Assembly (NCBI GenBank): GCA_903929845.1
Contig: CAIYWF010000247.1
Location: 1-8,851, forward strand
Source: an uncultured Chlorobiaceae bacterium
GTDB lineage: Bacteria; Bacteroidota; Chlorobiia; Chlorobiales; Chlorobiaceae
DNA length: 8,851 nt
Direction: 5' to 3'
The translations under genes and the position numbers were made by a program. Every line of letters begins with the position of its first letter. The stretch's first letter is position 1. Shown here piece by piece: positions 1-6,568 of the stretch. The notes below the pieces were generated by a model, which saw nothing but the letters and a program-made list of their open reading frames with translations, searched no databases and was not told the origin of the DNA.

Positions 1-829
1 CGCCATGGGGAGCGGCAAACGTTTTGTGCAGGTTGTAGTGCATGACATCAAAGCCCATATCGCCGGGCCGGGCTATGCCGAGCAAGGCATTCATGTTGGC
101 ACCGTCCATGTAGAGCAGGCTGCCGTTGTCGTGCACCATTTTGGCCATCTGCTGAATATCCTTTTCAAAGAGGCCGATGGTATTGGGGTTGGTCAGCATC
201 AGCGCGGCCACATCACCATCAAGCTTGCTCTTCAAATCCTCCAGATCGGTGCGCCCGTCGGCATTGCCCTTGACGGAGATAATCTCGTAGCCCGCCAGCG
301 CGGCTGAAGCGGGGTTGGTGCCGTGTGCCGAGTCAACCACCAGCAGCTTGTGCCGTTTCGACCCGTGTGCCTCGTGATATTTTTTGATCAACAGAATGCC
401 GGTCAGCTCTCCATGCGCACCTGCGGCAGGTTGCAGCGTGACGGCCGCCATACCGGCAATTTCGCGAAGCATCTCCGCCAGTTCGTACATGAGCTGCAAC
501 GCCCCCTGCGTGGTTGCTGCAGGCTGCAAGGGGTGAAGGGCGCTGAATCCCGGCAGGTCGCAGGTGTAGTCGTTTATCTTGGGATTGTACTTCATGGTAC
601 AGCTTCCCAGAGGATACATATTCTTGTCAACGTGGTGGTTCAAGTTCGAGAGCCGTACAAAGTGGCGCACCACCTCGCTCTCCGGCACCTCCGGCAGATC
701 GGCCGGTGCCTTGCGCAGAAACTTGGAGGGGATGATACTCTCAAGAGGGAGTTCAGGACAATCGTTTCCGGAGAGGCTGTATCCCTTGCGTCCCTCGCGG
801 GAAAGATCAAAAATAAGTTTTTCTCTCAT
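1..829 (-). CDS. gcvPB: Glycine dehydrogenase (decarboxylating) subunit 2, P-protein beta chain, 3' end cut by the window
   Basis: This is the PLP-bearing half of the split P-protein of the cytoplasmic glycine cleavage system, which decarboxylates glycine and passes the aminomethyl group to lipoyl-GcvH. Translation from the ATG at 829 gives 276 residues, roughly the first 55-60% of a family usually near 480-490 residues; the rest lies left of the window. Visible family blocks are HHVDKNMYPLGSCTMKYNP (65-83), LQPAAGAHGELTG (132-144), DSAHGTNPASA (166-176), NPNTIGLFE (214-222) and DGANMNALLG (242-251). YNLHKTF (265-271) contains the expected PLP-binding lysine K269. The start fits the family's short N-terminus, and the next methionine is residue 71. 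A weak AAAGG lies only two bases before the ATG. The gene is divergent from the AlbA_2 gene. The partner gcvPA is not in view. No disruption is seen in the visible part. Confidence 0.95.
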   Translation of the reverse strand, partial: MREKLIFDLSREGRKGYSLSGNDCPELPLESIIPSKFLRKAPADLPEVPESEVVRHFVRLSNLNHHVDKNMYPLGSCTMKYNPKINDYTCDLPGFSALHPLQPAATTQGALQLMYELAEMLREIAGMAAVTLQPAAGAHGELTGILLIKKYHEAHGSKRHKLLVVDSAHGTNPASAALAGYEIISVKGNADGRTDLEDLKSKLDGDVAALMLTNPNTIGLFEKDIQQMAKMVHDNGSLLYMDGANMNALLGIARPGDMGFDVMHYNLHKTFAAPHG

Positions 830-851
830 GACCTTTGGTGTGAATCTCGTT

Positions 852-881
852 ATATTATTATATATAAAATAGTTAAGACAA
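852..881 (-). promoter_or_regulatory. Possible gcvPB promoter (AT-rich)
   Basis: On the minus strand, TTGTCT (881-876) is followed after 18 bases by TAATAT (857-852), about 23 bases before the gcvPB ATG. A perfect TATAAT also lies at 862-857, but only 13 bases after the TTGTCT. The stretch is nearly all A/T, so chance matches are easy, and the promoter consensus in this phylum is not certain. The 5' leader would be short, about 15-20 bases. Confidence 0.3.
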
Positions 882-982
882 TTTCCTCTTTGCAGGAACG
901 TTACAGATGGTTTCAATATTTTCTTTTATTTTTCTCTTTTATTATTGCCGGGAATAGAAAAAGAAAGTTAAGATAAGAAAGT

Positions 983-1008
983 AAAATATTCTGAAGGTTG
1001 AATATTTT
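983..1008. repeat. Perfect 9-bp inverted repeat, 8-base spacer
   Basis: AAAATATTC (983-991) and GAATATTTT (1000-1008) are exact reverse complements, separated by TGAAGGTT. After one T/T mismatch the arms continue for four more pairs (978-981 with 1010-1013). It lies about 120 bases before the AlbA_2 gene start and 150 before gcvPB. No gene ends here, so a terminator role is unlikely. An operator-like dyad or an mRNA leader hairpin fits better, but AT-rich DNA yields such dyads by chance fairly often. Confidence 0.6.
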
Positions 1009-1021
1009 TCTTTACTGAAAC

Positions 1022-1040
1022 GGGACATATCTGGGGGACA
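1022..1040 (+). repeat. Short direct repeat GGGACA, 13-base period
   Basis: GGGACA occurs at 1022-1027 and again at 1035-1040, inside an otherwise AT-rich spacer. The local G-rich patch stands out from its surroundings. It could be a two-site protein-binding element for the downstream gene or a scrap of a former mobile-element end. Nothing in the sequence decides between these or excludes chance. Confidence 0.35.
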
Positions 1041-1130
1041 ACATTACTTATTATATTGATTTCTCTCCTGAAGATGGGGTACAAGCTCACAATCAACAAT
1101 GGAAAATAATGGAGCGATTTTAGGTCACTT

Positions 1131-2369
1131 ATGCTGAAAGCTGAATTATTCGAAATTGTCGCCAATGGCGAAAATTCCGGTGTGGAATTTAAACGGGATG
1201 ATATCCGGCCAGAGCAGTTGGCAAAAGAGATTGTTGCTTTTGCTAATCTTCAGGGTGGCCGGATTTTCCTTGGCGTTGAGGATAATGGAGAGTTTACCGG
1301 GCTTCAGCGTGCCCATGCCCAGGAGTGGGTTCTGAATGCGTTCAGGGACAAGGTTCACCCTCAAATCATTCCATATTATGAAGAGATAGAGCTTGAAATG
1401 GGGTTGCGAATCGGGGTGATAACGATTGTTGCCGGAATATCAAAACCCTATGTGATGCGCCACAACAACCGCGAAGAGGTCTATATCCGTATGGGTGACC
1501 GCTCTGAACTTGCCTCACGTGAGCAGCAACTTCGTCTGTTTGAAAGCGGCGGGTTACTTCATGTTGAGGTGCTGCCGGTTGCTGGAACCTCATTGTCCAC
1601 TATTGACAAAAGCAGGCTTGCTTATTATTTGCGAGATATTATCAAGGATCCGGAGATACCAAACTCCGATGGAGAGTGGGTTGAACGTCTTCTTGGTCTT
1701 GGGTTGATGGCTGATGATGGTATGGGAAACAGGGTATGCTCGATAGCCGGATTGATCTGTTTTGGCATAAAGCCCCGCCGTTTTCTTCGTCAGGTTGGAT
1801 TGCGGGTGATGGCTTTTCAGGGGGATGATAAAGAGTATCAGGCGCTGCTCGATGTGGTGCTTGACGCACCGTTGGTAGGCCGATGGCAACTCTCTCCATC
1901 AGGGCAAAAGGAGTTGGTTGATGAGGGTTTGATTGAAAAGTTTTCTTCTCTGATAGAGCCTTTTATCACTCAGGAGGCATCCGTGATTGATAAAAATATG
2001 CGGAGAGAAAAGAGTTGGCATTATCCATGGGAAGCCATCCGCGAAACAGTTATCAATGCTCTTGCTCACAGGGACTGGACAAGGTCGGTCGATATTGAAG
2101 TGACAATTTACTCTGATCGGCTTGAGGTTATCAGCCCAGGGAAACTTCAGAATTCGATGACAGTCAGCAAAATGGTTGCCGGACAACGCTCTCCCCGAAA
2201 TACCCTGATCATGGAAATTCTGCGTGACTATGGGTATGTCGATGCGAGAGGTATGGGAGTGCGAACCAAGGTTATTCCTCTCATGCGGAAAATCAATCAG
2301 GCAGAACCGGTATTTGAGGCAACAGAGGATTATCTGAAAACGATATTGTACCGGAAGAGAGTCGATTGA
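1131..2369 (+). CDS. AlbA_2 (Schlafen-type) / HATPase_c_4-type ATP-binding protein, putative regulator or defence protein
   Basis: This 412-residue soluble protein has the two-part layout of the COG2865 type, often annotated as a putative transcriptional regulator or RecG-like helicase. The N-terminal AlbA_2 domain (about 10-130) shows VEFKRD (18-23), IVAFANLQGGRIFLGVED (34-51) and VYIRMGDRSELA (117-128). A GHKL-type ATPase region (about 295-400) shows PWEAIRETVINALAHRDW (299-316) with the N-box pattern E305/N309, YSDRLEVISPGKL (327-339), RSPRN (353-357) and ARGMGVRTK (372-380). The chain ends just after this domain, so the C-terminal winged helix of longer relatives is absent. The ATG at 1131 is the first in frame after a stop at 1107-1109, with AGG six bases upstream. 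It stands alone between housekeeping genes on the other strand and appears richer in A/T than the Fab genes, which suggests gain by transfer. Molecular function is unproven: transcription control, nucleic-acid binding and anti-phage roles have all been proposed for relatives. Confidence 0.85.
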   Translation: MLKAELFEIVANGENSGVEFKRDDIRPEQLAKEIVAFANLQGGRIFLGVEDNGEFTGLQRAHAQEWVLNAFRDKVHPQIIPYYEEIELEMGLRIGVITIVAGISKPYVMRHNNREEVYIRMGDRSELASREQQLRLFESGGLLHVEVLPVAGTSLSTIDKSRLAYYLRDIIKDPEIPNSDGEWVERLLGLGLMADDGMGNRVCSIAGLICFGIKPRRFLRQVGLRVMAFQGDDKEYQALLDVVLDAPLVGRWQLSPSGQKELVDEGLIEKFSSLIEPFITQEASVIDKNMRREKSWHYPWEAIRETVINALAHRDWTRSVDIEVTIYSDRLEVISPGKLQNSMTVSKMVAGQRSPRNTLIMEILRDYGYVDARGMGVRTKVIPLMRKINQAEPVFEATEDYLKTILYRKRVD

Positions 2370-2432
2370 TCAAGCTTTTGCCGTAGAGTTCCGCTCGTTC
2401 TGCGTCACCTTGCCAATCCCATCAAGAACCAC
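2370..2432 (-). other. Short 20-codon open stretch in the convergent gap; possible gene remnant
   Basis: The minus strand reads GTG (2432-2430) then VVLDGIGKV and about eleven more residues to a TGA at 2372-2370, which abuts the stop codon of the AlbA_2 gene. An in-frame TAA at 2438-2436 closes it upstream, so it is at most a 20-residue piece. It overlaps the last codons of rnc in another frame. There is no ribosome-binding site, and I do not propose a functional gene. It may be a leftover C-terminus at the edge of the inserted region, or chance. The same 52-base gap (2370-2421) shows no GC-rich hairpin with a T-run, so no intrinsic terminator can be named for either converging unit. Confidence 0.25.
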
Positions 2433-3249
2433 AAGTTAAAGTATTGTTTTCTGAAACACTTTTTTCGGTAATTCGCTCCATAGCCTCTTTGGCCGCTAAT
2501 TGTTCCGCATCCTTTTTGCGTCGAGCAGTTCCTGTTCCAAGGAGCTCTTCTTTGCAGGTTACGGTAACCGTAAAGGTTTTTGCATGTTCTGCACCGGCTT
2601 CAGCAAGAACAGTGTAGAGGGGTGGCGGCAAATGGAGCGATTGTGTATACTCGATGAGGAGGCTTTTGTAGTTGTACTCTGTAGCAACGATGCTTTTGAA
2701 ATTGGCATGGATGATGATATGGCGGACAACAAAATCGTATGCTGGCTCTACTCCTTTATCGAGGTAAATTGCCCCTATGAGGGACTCAAAGGCGTCGGCA
2801 AGGGCTGATTCGCTTACTCTGATGTTATGGTGGTCGGCGGATTCGCCGAGGAGGAGGTGTTCGCCAAGGCTAATACTGCGGGCAAACCCGGCAAGGGATT
2901 TGCTGTTGACAATTTTTGCCCGGGTGCTTGAGAGATCACCTTCAGCGCTTGCAGGAAAATGCCGGAAAAGGTAGTCGGAAACAAGCATACCGAGCACCGC
3001 ATCACCAAGAAATTCAAGTCGCTGGTTTGATTCGATGAGGTCGGGTGTAGCAGGGTCATGAACCACGGAGCGGTGGGTCAGAGCTGTCTGGTAGAGCAGC
3101 ATGTTGTTGCCGGGTGACCCGACAAGCTGTTGCAGGTAGTCAACGGATTCTTGTGCAAGGATGGTCGTCTTTGCCTCAACGGTGTTCTCGCCTGTTCGGT
3201 GAAAGGCAAATGAGGTGATTTTTTGCCAAAATTGCTCCACAGGCAGCAA
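2422..3249 (-). CDS. rnc: Ribonuclease III
   Basis: This double-strand-specific endoribonuclease is expected to process rRNA precursors and structured mRNAs in the cytoplasm. The catalytic domain shows TALTHRSVVHD (55-65), the signature NQRLEFLGDAVLG (75-87) and EGDLSSTRAKIVNS (103-116). ADAFESLIGAIYLD (151-164) follows. A dsRNA-binding domain runs from about 194 to 260 (KSLLIEYTQSLHLPPPLYTV through GTGTARRKKDAEQLAAKEAM). E79, D83, E103, D152 and E155 are in place, but the usual NER is NQR, putting Q76 where E. coli has E38. The start is uncertain. The furthest supported codon is TTG at 3249, eight bases after the fabF stop and without a good ribosome-binding site; the frame stays open upstream into fabF with no ATG, and a GTG lies at 3240. 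Starting at TTG gives 275 residues and about 30 more N-terminal residues than E. coli. It is the last gene of the lipid operon and probably translated by coupling to fabF. Confidence 0.93.
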   Translation of the reverse strand: MLPVEQFWQKITSFAFHRTGENTVEAKTTILAQESVDYLQQLVGSPGNNMLLYQTALTHRSVVHDPATPDLIESNQRLEFLGDAVLGMLVSDYLFRHFPASAEGDLSSTRAKIVNSKSLAGFARSISLGEHLLLGESADHHNIRVSESALADAFESLIGAIYLDKGVEPAYDFVVRHIIIHANFKSIVATEYNYKSLLIEYTQSLHLPPPLYTVLAEAGAEHAKTFTVTVTCKEELLGTGTARRKKDAEQLAAKEAMERITEKSVSENNTLTCGS

Positions 3250-3257
3250 TGGTTTTG

Positions 3258-4511
3258 TCAGAGCGAAGAGCCGTTCCTGAAAATGATGGATCCATTGTGG
3301 CCGCCAAATCCGAAACCATTGTTGAGCGCGTACTCTATGGCCCGTTGTTTCGGCGTGTTCGGCGTCACATCCAGGTCAACCATAGGGTCAAGATTGTCGA
3401 GGTTGATTGTTGGTGGAACGGTCTGGTGCTGCAGAGCAAGAAGACAAGCGATTGACTCAACAACTCCTGCGGCGCCCAAAAGGTGCCCCGTCATTGACTT
3501 GGTTGCACTGATACTGAGGTTGTAGGCGTGCTCGCCAAAAAGCGTTTTAATGGCAGCAACCTCCGCAAGGTCACCGAGGGGTGTCGATGTGCCGTGGGTA
3601 TTGATGTAGTCGATCTGTTCGGGCGCAATACCGGCCATCTTTATGGCGGTTCTCATGGCATTGACTGCACCGAGTCCTTCAGGATGTGGAGCCGTCAGGT
3701 GATAGGCATCGGCGGTCGCGCCAACTCCAACTATTTCAGCATAAATTTTTGCTCCACGAGCTTTTGCTGACTCAAGCGATTCAAGAATCAGGGATCCCCC
3801 TCCTTCACCCATCACAAAGCCGTCACGATCGCGGTCGTAAGGGCGGGAAGCCTGCTGCGGTCGGTCATTGGCCGTAGAGAGCGCTCTGGCTGAGTTAAAG
3901 CCACCAACACTCATCTGTGTTATTGGCGCCTCTGAACCGCCGCATACCATATAATCGGCCATACCTGCCTGAATCAGCAAGTAGGCATCCATAATGGCAT
4001 GAAGTGATGTTGCACATGCGGAAGAAGTTGCATAGTTTGGCCCCATGAGCCCATGCCGTATAGAGATCTGTCCGGCAGCAATGTCAGGAATGAGCATGGG
4101 AATAAAGAATGGGCTGATGCGTCTTGGGCCTTTTTCAAGAAAGGTCTTAAACTGCTGTTCATACGTGGTCATCCCGCCTATGCCCGAGCCATGAACAACA
4201 CCGATTCTCAGCGGGTCAATCTCTTTCAGATCAAGCTCTGAATCTTTCAATGCCTGATCTGCGGCGATAACAGCATACTGACAGTAGGGATCCATCCGGT
4301 CAGCGGATTTTCTGTCGATATGGTCTGCCGCAGTAAATCCTTTCAGTTCGCAGGCAAAGGTGGTGGCAAAATCAGTCGCATCGAAATAGGTGATCGGCGC
4401 CGCACCGCTCTTTCCATGAGAGAGGGAGTCCCAGAACTCCTCCTTGGAAAGACCTACGGGAGTCAAGACACCTATTCCGGTAATGACGATTCTTTTGCGC
4501 TCCTGAGCCAT
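3258..4511 (-). CDS. fabF: Beta-ketoacyl-ACP synthase II
   Basis: This cytoplasmic condensing enzyme of type II fatty acid synthesis elongates acyl chains by Claisen condensation with malonyl-ACP. The 417 residues match the family's usual length of about 410-415. The N-terminus RIVITGIGVLTPVG (7-20) is typical. The nucleophile is C166 in SSACATSLHAI, the catalytic histidines are H306 (NTHGTSTPLGD) and H343 (TGHLLGAAG), and K338 lies in ATKSMTG. The C-terminal glycine-rich NNGFGFGGHNGSIIF (397-411) is intact. The protein reads as KAS II rather than KAS I because it follows acpP and has the FabF-type N-terminus and ATKSMTGHLLGA block; this was judged by eye. The ATG at 4511 is preceded by only a weak purine stretch. 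It sits 50 bases after acpP and 8 before rnc, as in many bacteria. Confidence 0.96.
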   Translation of the reverse strand: MAQERKRIVITGIGVLTPVGLSKEEFWDSLSHGKSGAAPITYFDATDFATTFACELKGFTAADHIDRKSADRMDPYCQYAVIAADQALKDSELDLKEIDPLRIGVVHGSGIGGMTTYEQQFKTFLEKGPRRISPFFIPMLIPDIAAGQISIRHGLMGPNYATSSACATSLHAIMDAYLLIQAGMADYMVCGGSEAPITQMSVGGFNSARALSTANDRPQQASRPYDRDRDGFVMGEGGGSLILESLESAKARGAKIYAEIVGVGATADAYHLTAPHPEGLGAVNAMRTAIKMAGIAPEQIDYINTHGTSTPLGDLAEVAAIKTLFGEHAYNLSISATKSMTGHLLGAAGVVESIACLLALQHQTVPPTINLDNLDPMVDLDVTPNTPKQRAIEYALNNGFGFGGHNGSIIFRNGSSL

Positions 4512-4561
4512 TGCTTCTGATTTTAACTTGTTGCCGTTTGCCTTCTTTACAGGGATGCTTC

Positions 4562-4801
4562 TTACTTCTTGTTGACGATGTAATCGATTGCCTGCTGCAC
4601 GGTGCCGATCTTCTCTGCATCTTCATCAGGAATCTGTACTCCAAACTCGTTTTCGAGTTCCATGATCAACTCAACAGTATCGAGCGAATCTGCGCCGAGA
4701 TCATCAGAAAACTTCGATTCCATCTTGATCTGATCCTTGTTGACGCCCATTTTGCTGACGATAATATCGTATACTTTATCTTTAATTTCTGCCTGAGTCA
4801 T
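4562..4801 (-). CDS. acpP: Acyl carrier protein
   Basis: This small acidic protein carries growing acyl chains on a 4'-phosphopantetheine arm between the Fab enzymes and to PlsX. Its 79 residues have the normal ACP length and charge. The modification site is S39 in DDLGADSLDTVELIMELE (33-50), followed by the helix III region IPDEDAEKIGTV (57-68). The ATG at 4801 has GGAG eight bases upstream, the best Shine-Dalgarno in the block. The 88-base gap on its 5' side from fabG is the largest in the operon and holds a candidate promoter, so acpP may be transcribed at a higher level than its upstream neighbours. That would match the large amount of ACP cells need. Confidence 0.98.
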   Translation of the reverse strand: MTQAEIKDKVYDIIVSKMGVNKDQIKMESKFSDDLGADSLDTVELIMELENEFGVQIPDEDAEKIGTVQQAIDYIVNKK

Positions 4802-4809
4802 AGTGTGTT

Positions 4810-4813
4810 CTCC
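4810..4813 (-). promoter_or_regulatory. Shine-Dalgarno sequence of acpP
   Basis: GGAG on the minus strand lies eight bases before the acpP ATG. It is the only clear Shine-Dalgarno match in the block: fabF, fabG, fabD, fabH and plsX are preceded by weak or no purine cores. Confidence 0.7.
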
Positions 4814-4832
4814 AGATTAAGAGTTGGTTGTT

Positions 4833-4862
4833 AGAATAAAAAATTTTAAAAATGTCAGTCAA
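4833..4862 (-). promoter_or_regulatory. Candidate internal promoter for acpP-fabF-rnc
   Basis: On the minus strand, TTGACT (4862-4857) matches the sigma-70 -35 box in five of six bases. It is followed after 18 bases by TATTCT (4838-4833), which matches the -10 box in four of six. The spacer is a run of A and T that includes AAAATTTT. The site sits in the 88-base fabG-acpP gap about 30 bases before the acpP ATG. It is judged by similarity to the general sigma-70 consensus only. Confidence 0.45.
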
Positions 4863-4889
4863 TATACAAAGAAAACATGCTTACCCAAA

Positions 4890-5627
4890 TCACATAACCA
4901 TACCGCCATTGACGCTGATAACTTGGCCGGTGATGTATGAGGATTGGTCGCTGGCCAGAAATGCCACTGCATTGGCTACATCTTCTGGAGTACCAAAGCT
5001 GGCAAGCGGGATAGCTTCGAGCATTTTCTGGCGAACTTCATCGGAGAGTGCGTCGGTCATTTTCGATGAAATGAATCCTGGAGCGACGGCGTTTGCCCTT
5101 ATGTTGCGGGAGGCGAACTCTTTGGCGACGGATTTGGTGAAGGCAATAACGCCTCCTTTCGATGCGGCATAGTTGGCCTGGCCTGCATTGCCCATAAGTC
5201 CGACGACCGAAGCGATGTTGATGATAGAGCCGGAACGCTGCTTCATCATGATGCGGCTGACTGCCTTGGTGCAGGCAAAAGTACCTTTCAGGTTGACGGT
5301 GAGCACTGCATCCCAATCTTCTTCGCTCATTCTCATCAGCAGACCGTCCTTGGTAATGCCGGCATTGTTGACGAGAATATCAATTCGGCCAGTCTCTGCA
5401 GTAATGTCATTAAACGCGTTCTGTACGGCAGTCGCGTTGGTGACGTCAAGCTCAAAACAGTAAGCCTTTCTTCCAAGTTTTTTTACTCCTTCGGCACTCT
5501 CCGACAGCCATTCAGCCTTGATGTCGCATAGTACAATATCGGCGCCTCTAGCTGCCAGGTTATAAGCAATAGCCTGCCCGATTCCTCTGGCTGATCCGGT
5601 GACAACAGCGATTTTTCCTTCAAACAT
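4890..5627 (-). CDS. fabG: 3-oxoacyl-ACP reductase
   Basis: This NADPH-dependent short-chain dehydrogenase reduces 3-oxoacyl-ACP to 3-hydroxyacyl-ACP, the first reduction of each elongation cycle. The 245 residues match the family. The Rossmann nucleotide-binding motif TGSARGIG is at 10-17, NNAG at 87-90, and the catalytic set is N112, S140 (NIASVVG), Y153 and K157 (YAASK). PGFISSKMTD (183-192) and the C-terminal GQVISVNGGMVM (234-245) are typical FabG features. The ATG at 5627 starts MFEGKIAVVTG as expected; only a weak purine stretch precedes it. It lies 25 bases after fabD. Many SDR enzymes resemble FabG, but the position between fabD and acpP makes this assignment strong. Confidence 0.97.
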   Translation of the reverse strand: MFEGKIAVVTGSARGIGQAIAYNLAARGADIVLCDIKAEWLSESAEGVKKLGRKAYCFELDVTNATAVQNAFNDITAETGRIDILVNNAGITKDGLLMRMSEEDWDAVLTVNLKGTFACTKAVSRIMMKQRSGSIINIASVVGLMGNAGQANYAASKGGVIAFTKSVAKEFASRNIRANAVAPGFISSKMTDALSDEVRQKMLEAIPLASFGTPEDVANAVAFLASDQSSYITGQVISVNGGMVM

Positions 5628-5652
5628 AGTTTCTGTCGGTTGATGTTAAATA

Positions 5653-6561
5653 TTAAACCAGCGCCTGAATATCCGTTGCGGTATCAATGCCACGGGTTGC
5701 GACATTCTTGTCAATTCGTTTGATTAGACCCTGCAATACTTTCTGCGGGCCGACTTCTATAAACTCCGTTATCCCGTCTTGCACCATTGCCTCGATTGAC
5801 TGCGACCAGAGCACAGAGCTGGTCAGTTGGAGAAGAAGATTCTGGCGGATTTCTGCGGCGTCAGTTATCGGACGGGCTACGGCATTCATGCAGACCGGAA
5901 TCTCGGCATTCTTTATCTCCATAAGGTCAAGAGCAGCGGCAAGCTCCTTTTCGGCTGGTTTCATGAGAGGGGAGTGAAACGCACCTGAAACAACCAGCTC
6001 TTTGGCCATGCGGGCCCCTTTGGAGGGTGCAAGGGCTACCGCTTTTTTCACAGCGGCAATGTCGCCTGAAAGGACAATCTGTCCGGGCGAGTTGAAGTTG
6101 GCGGCCTGAACAATACCCTCTGTGCCCGCCTCTTCAAGAAGGCCTTCAAGTGCGCTGTCGGGCATGCCGATAATGGCGGCCATGGTTCCGGGGTTCTGTT
6201 GACCGGCATTCTGCATCAGCTCTCCCCGTTTTGCAACAATGCGCATGGCATTGTCAAAACTGAGAGATCCGGCAAAACAGAGTGCGGTATATTCACCAAG
6301 GCTGTGGCCCGCAGTCATGGCAATATCGTTTCTGCCGAGAAGTGTTGCTGCTGCAATACTATGAAGAAAGATAGCCGGCTGTGTATACATTGTCTGACGC
6401 AACTCCTCTTCGCTGCCTGAAAACATGATATCGGTTATTGAATAGCCGAGCAGCTCGTTCGCTCTCTCCATCATGGAGCGGGCAGCCGGGAAGTTGTCGA
6501 AAATATCGCGGCCCATGCCGCAGTACTGGGAACCCTGTCCCGGAAAAACAAAAGCTTTCAT
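5653..6561 (-). CDS. fabD: Malonyl-CoA:ACP transacylase
   Basis: This enzyme transfers the malonyl group from CoA to acyl carrier protein, supplying the extender unit for FabH and FabF. The 302 residues are close to the E. coli length of 309. The N-terminal FPGQGSQ (6-12) is present, the nucleophile is S87 in AGHSLGEY (84-91), R112 lies in AKRGELM, and the catalytic histidine is H196 in SGAFHSPLM (192-200). The C-terminal FIEVGPQKVLQGLIKRI (267-283) is typical, with Q273 where E. coli has a glycine. It starts seven bases after the fabH stop and has no clear ribosome-binding site, so translational coupling to fabH is likely. Confidence 0.97.
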   Translation of the reverse strand: MKAFVFPGQGSQYCGMGRDIFDNFPAARSMMERANELLGYSITDIMFSGSEEELRQTMYTQPAIFLHSIAAATLLGRNDIAMTAGHSLGEYTALCFAGSLSFDNAMRIVAKRGELMQNAGQQNPGTMAAIIGMPDSALEGLLEEAGTEGIVQAANFNSPGQIVLSGDIAAVKKAVALAPSKGARMAKELVVSGAFHSPLMKPAEKELAAALDLMEIKNAEIPVCMNAVARPITDAAEIRQNLLLQLTSSVLWSQSIEAMVQDGITEFIEVGPQKVLQGLIKRIDKNVATRGIDTATDIQALV

Positions 6562-6568
6562 GAAGATT

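Larger units (their letters stand above)
830..1130. other. AT-rich divergent intergenic region between gcvPB and the AlbA_2 gene
   Basis: These 301 bases contain no credible gene. They are clearly more AT-rich than the flanking coding DNA, with a pyrimidine tract (about 920-945) followed by a purine tract (about 953-980). The two tracts can fold into an imperfect hairpin: TATT (943-946) pairs with AATA (953-956) around GCCGGG, and TCTTTT (935-940) pairs with AAAAGA (959-964) further out. To the right are a perfect 9-bp inverted repeat (983-1008) and a GGGACA direct repeat (1022-1040). The region must carry the promoters of both divergent genes. No tRNA, riboswitch or CRISPR-like pattern was seen. 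A glycine riboswitch, sometimes found ahead of gcv genes, was looked for and not recognised. Confidence 0.6.

Noticed and set aside
5..976. Two rightward open frames (5-307 and 323-976) at the left edge
   Set aside because: They are antisense to a continuous, well-conserved gcvPB reading frame on the minus strand and show no family resemblance; the tail of the second runs into AT-rich non-coding DNA.
830..1130. Glycine riboswitch or other structured leader ahead of gcvPB
   Set aside because: The candidate leader is AT-rich, and no conserved glycine-aptamer-like segments could be recognised by eye.
968..1165. A 65-codon minus-strand frame in the divergent spacer
   Set aside because: It has no ribosome-binding site or recognisable domain, overlaps the start of the AlbA_2 gene antisense, and has a composition explained by AT-rich DNA.
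2370..2421. Intrinsic terminator between the AlbA_2 gene and rnc
   Set aside because: Only very short pairings (such as CTTG with CAAG) are visible and there is no T-run after a GC-rich stem, so no terminator can be supported.
4511..4834. Rightward 107-codon frame antisense to acpP
   Set aside because: acpP on the other strand is unmistakable; this frame is its complement and lacks family features.
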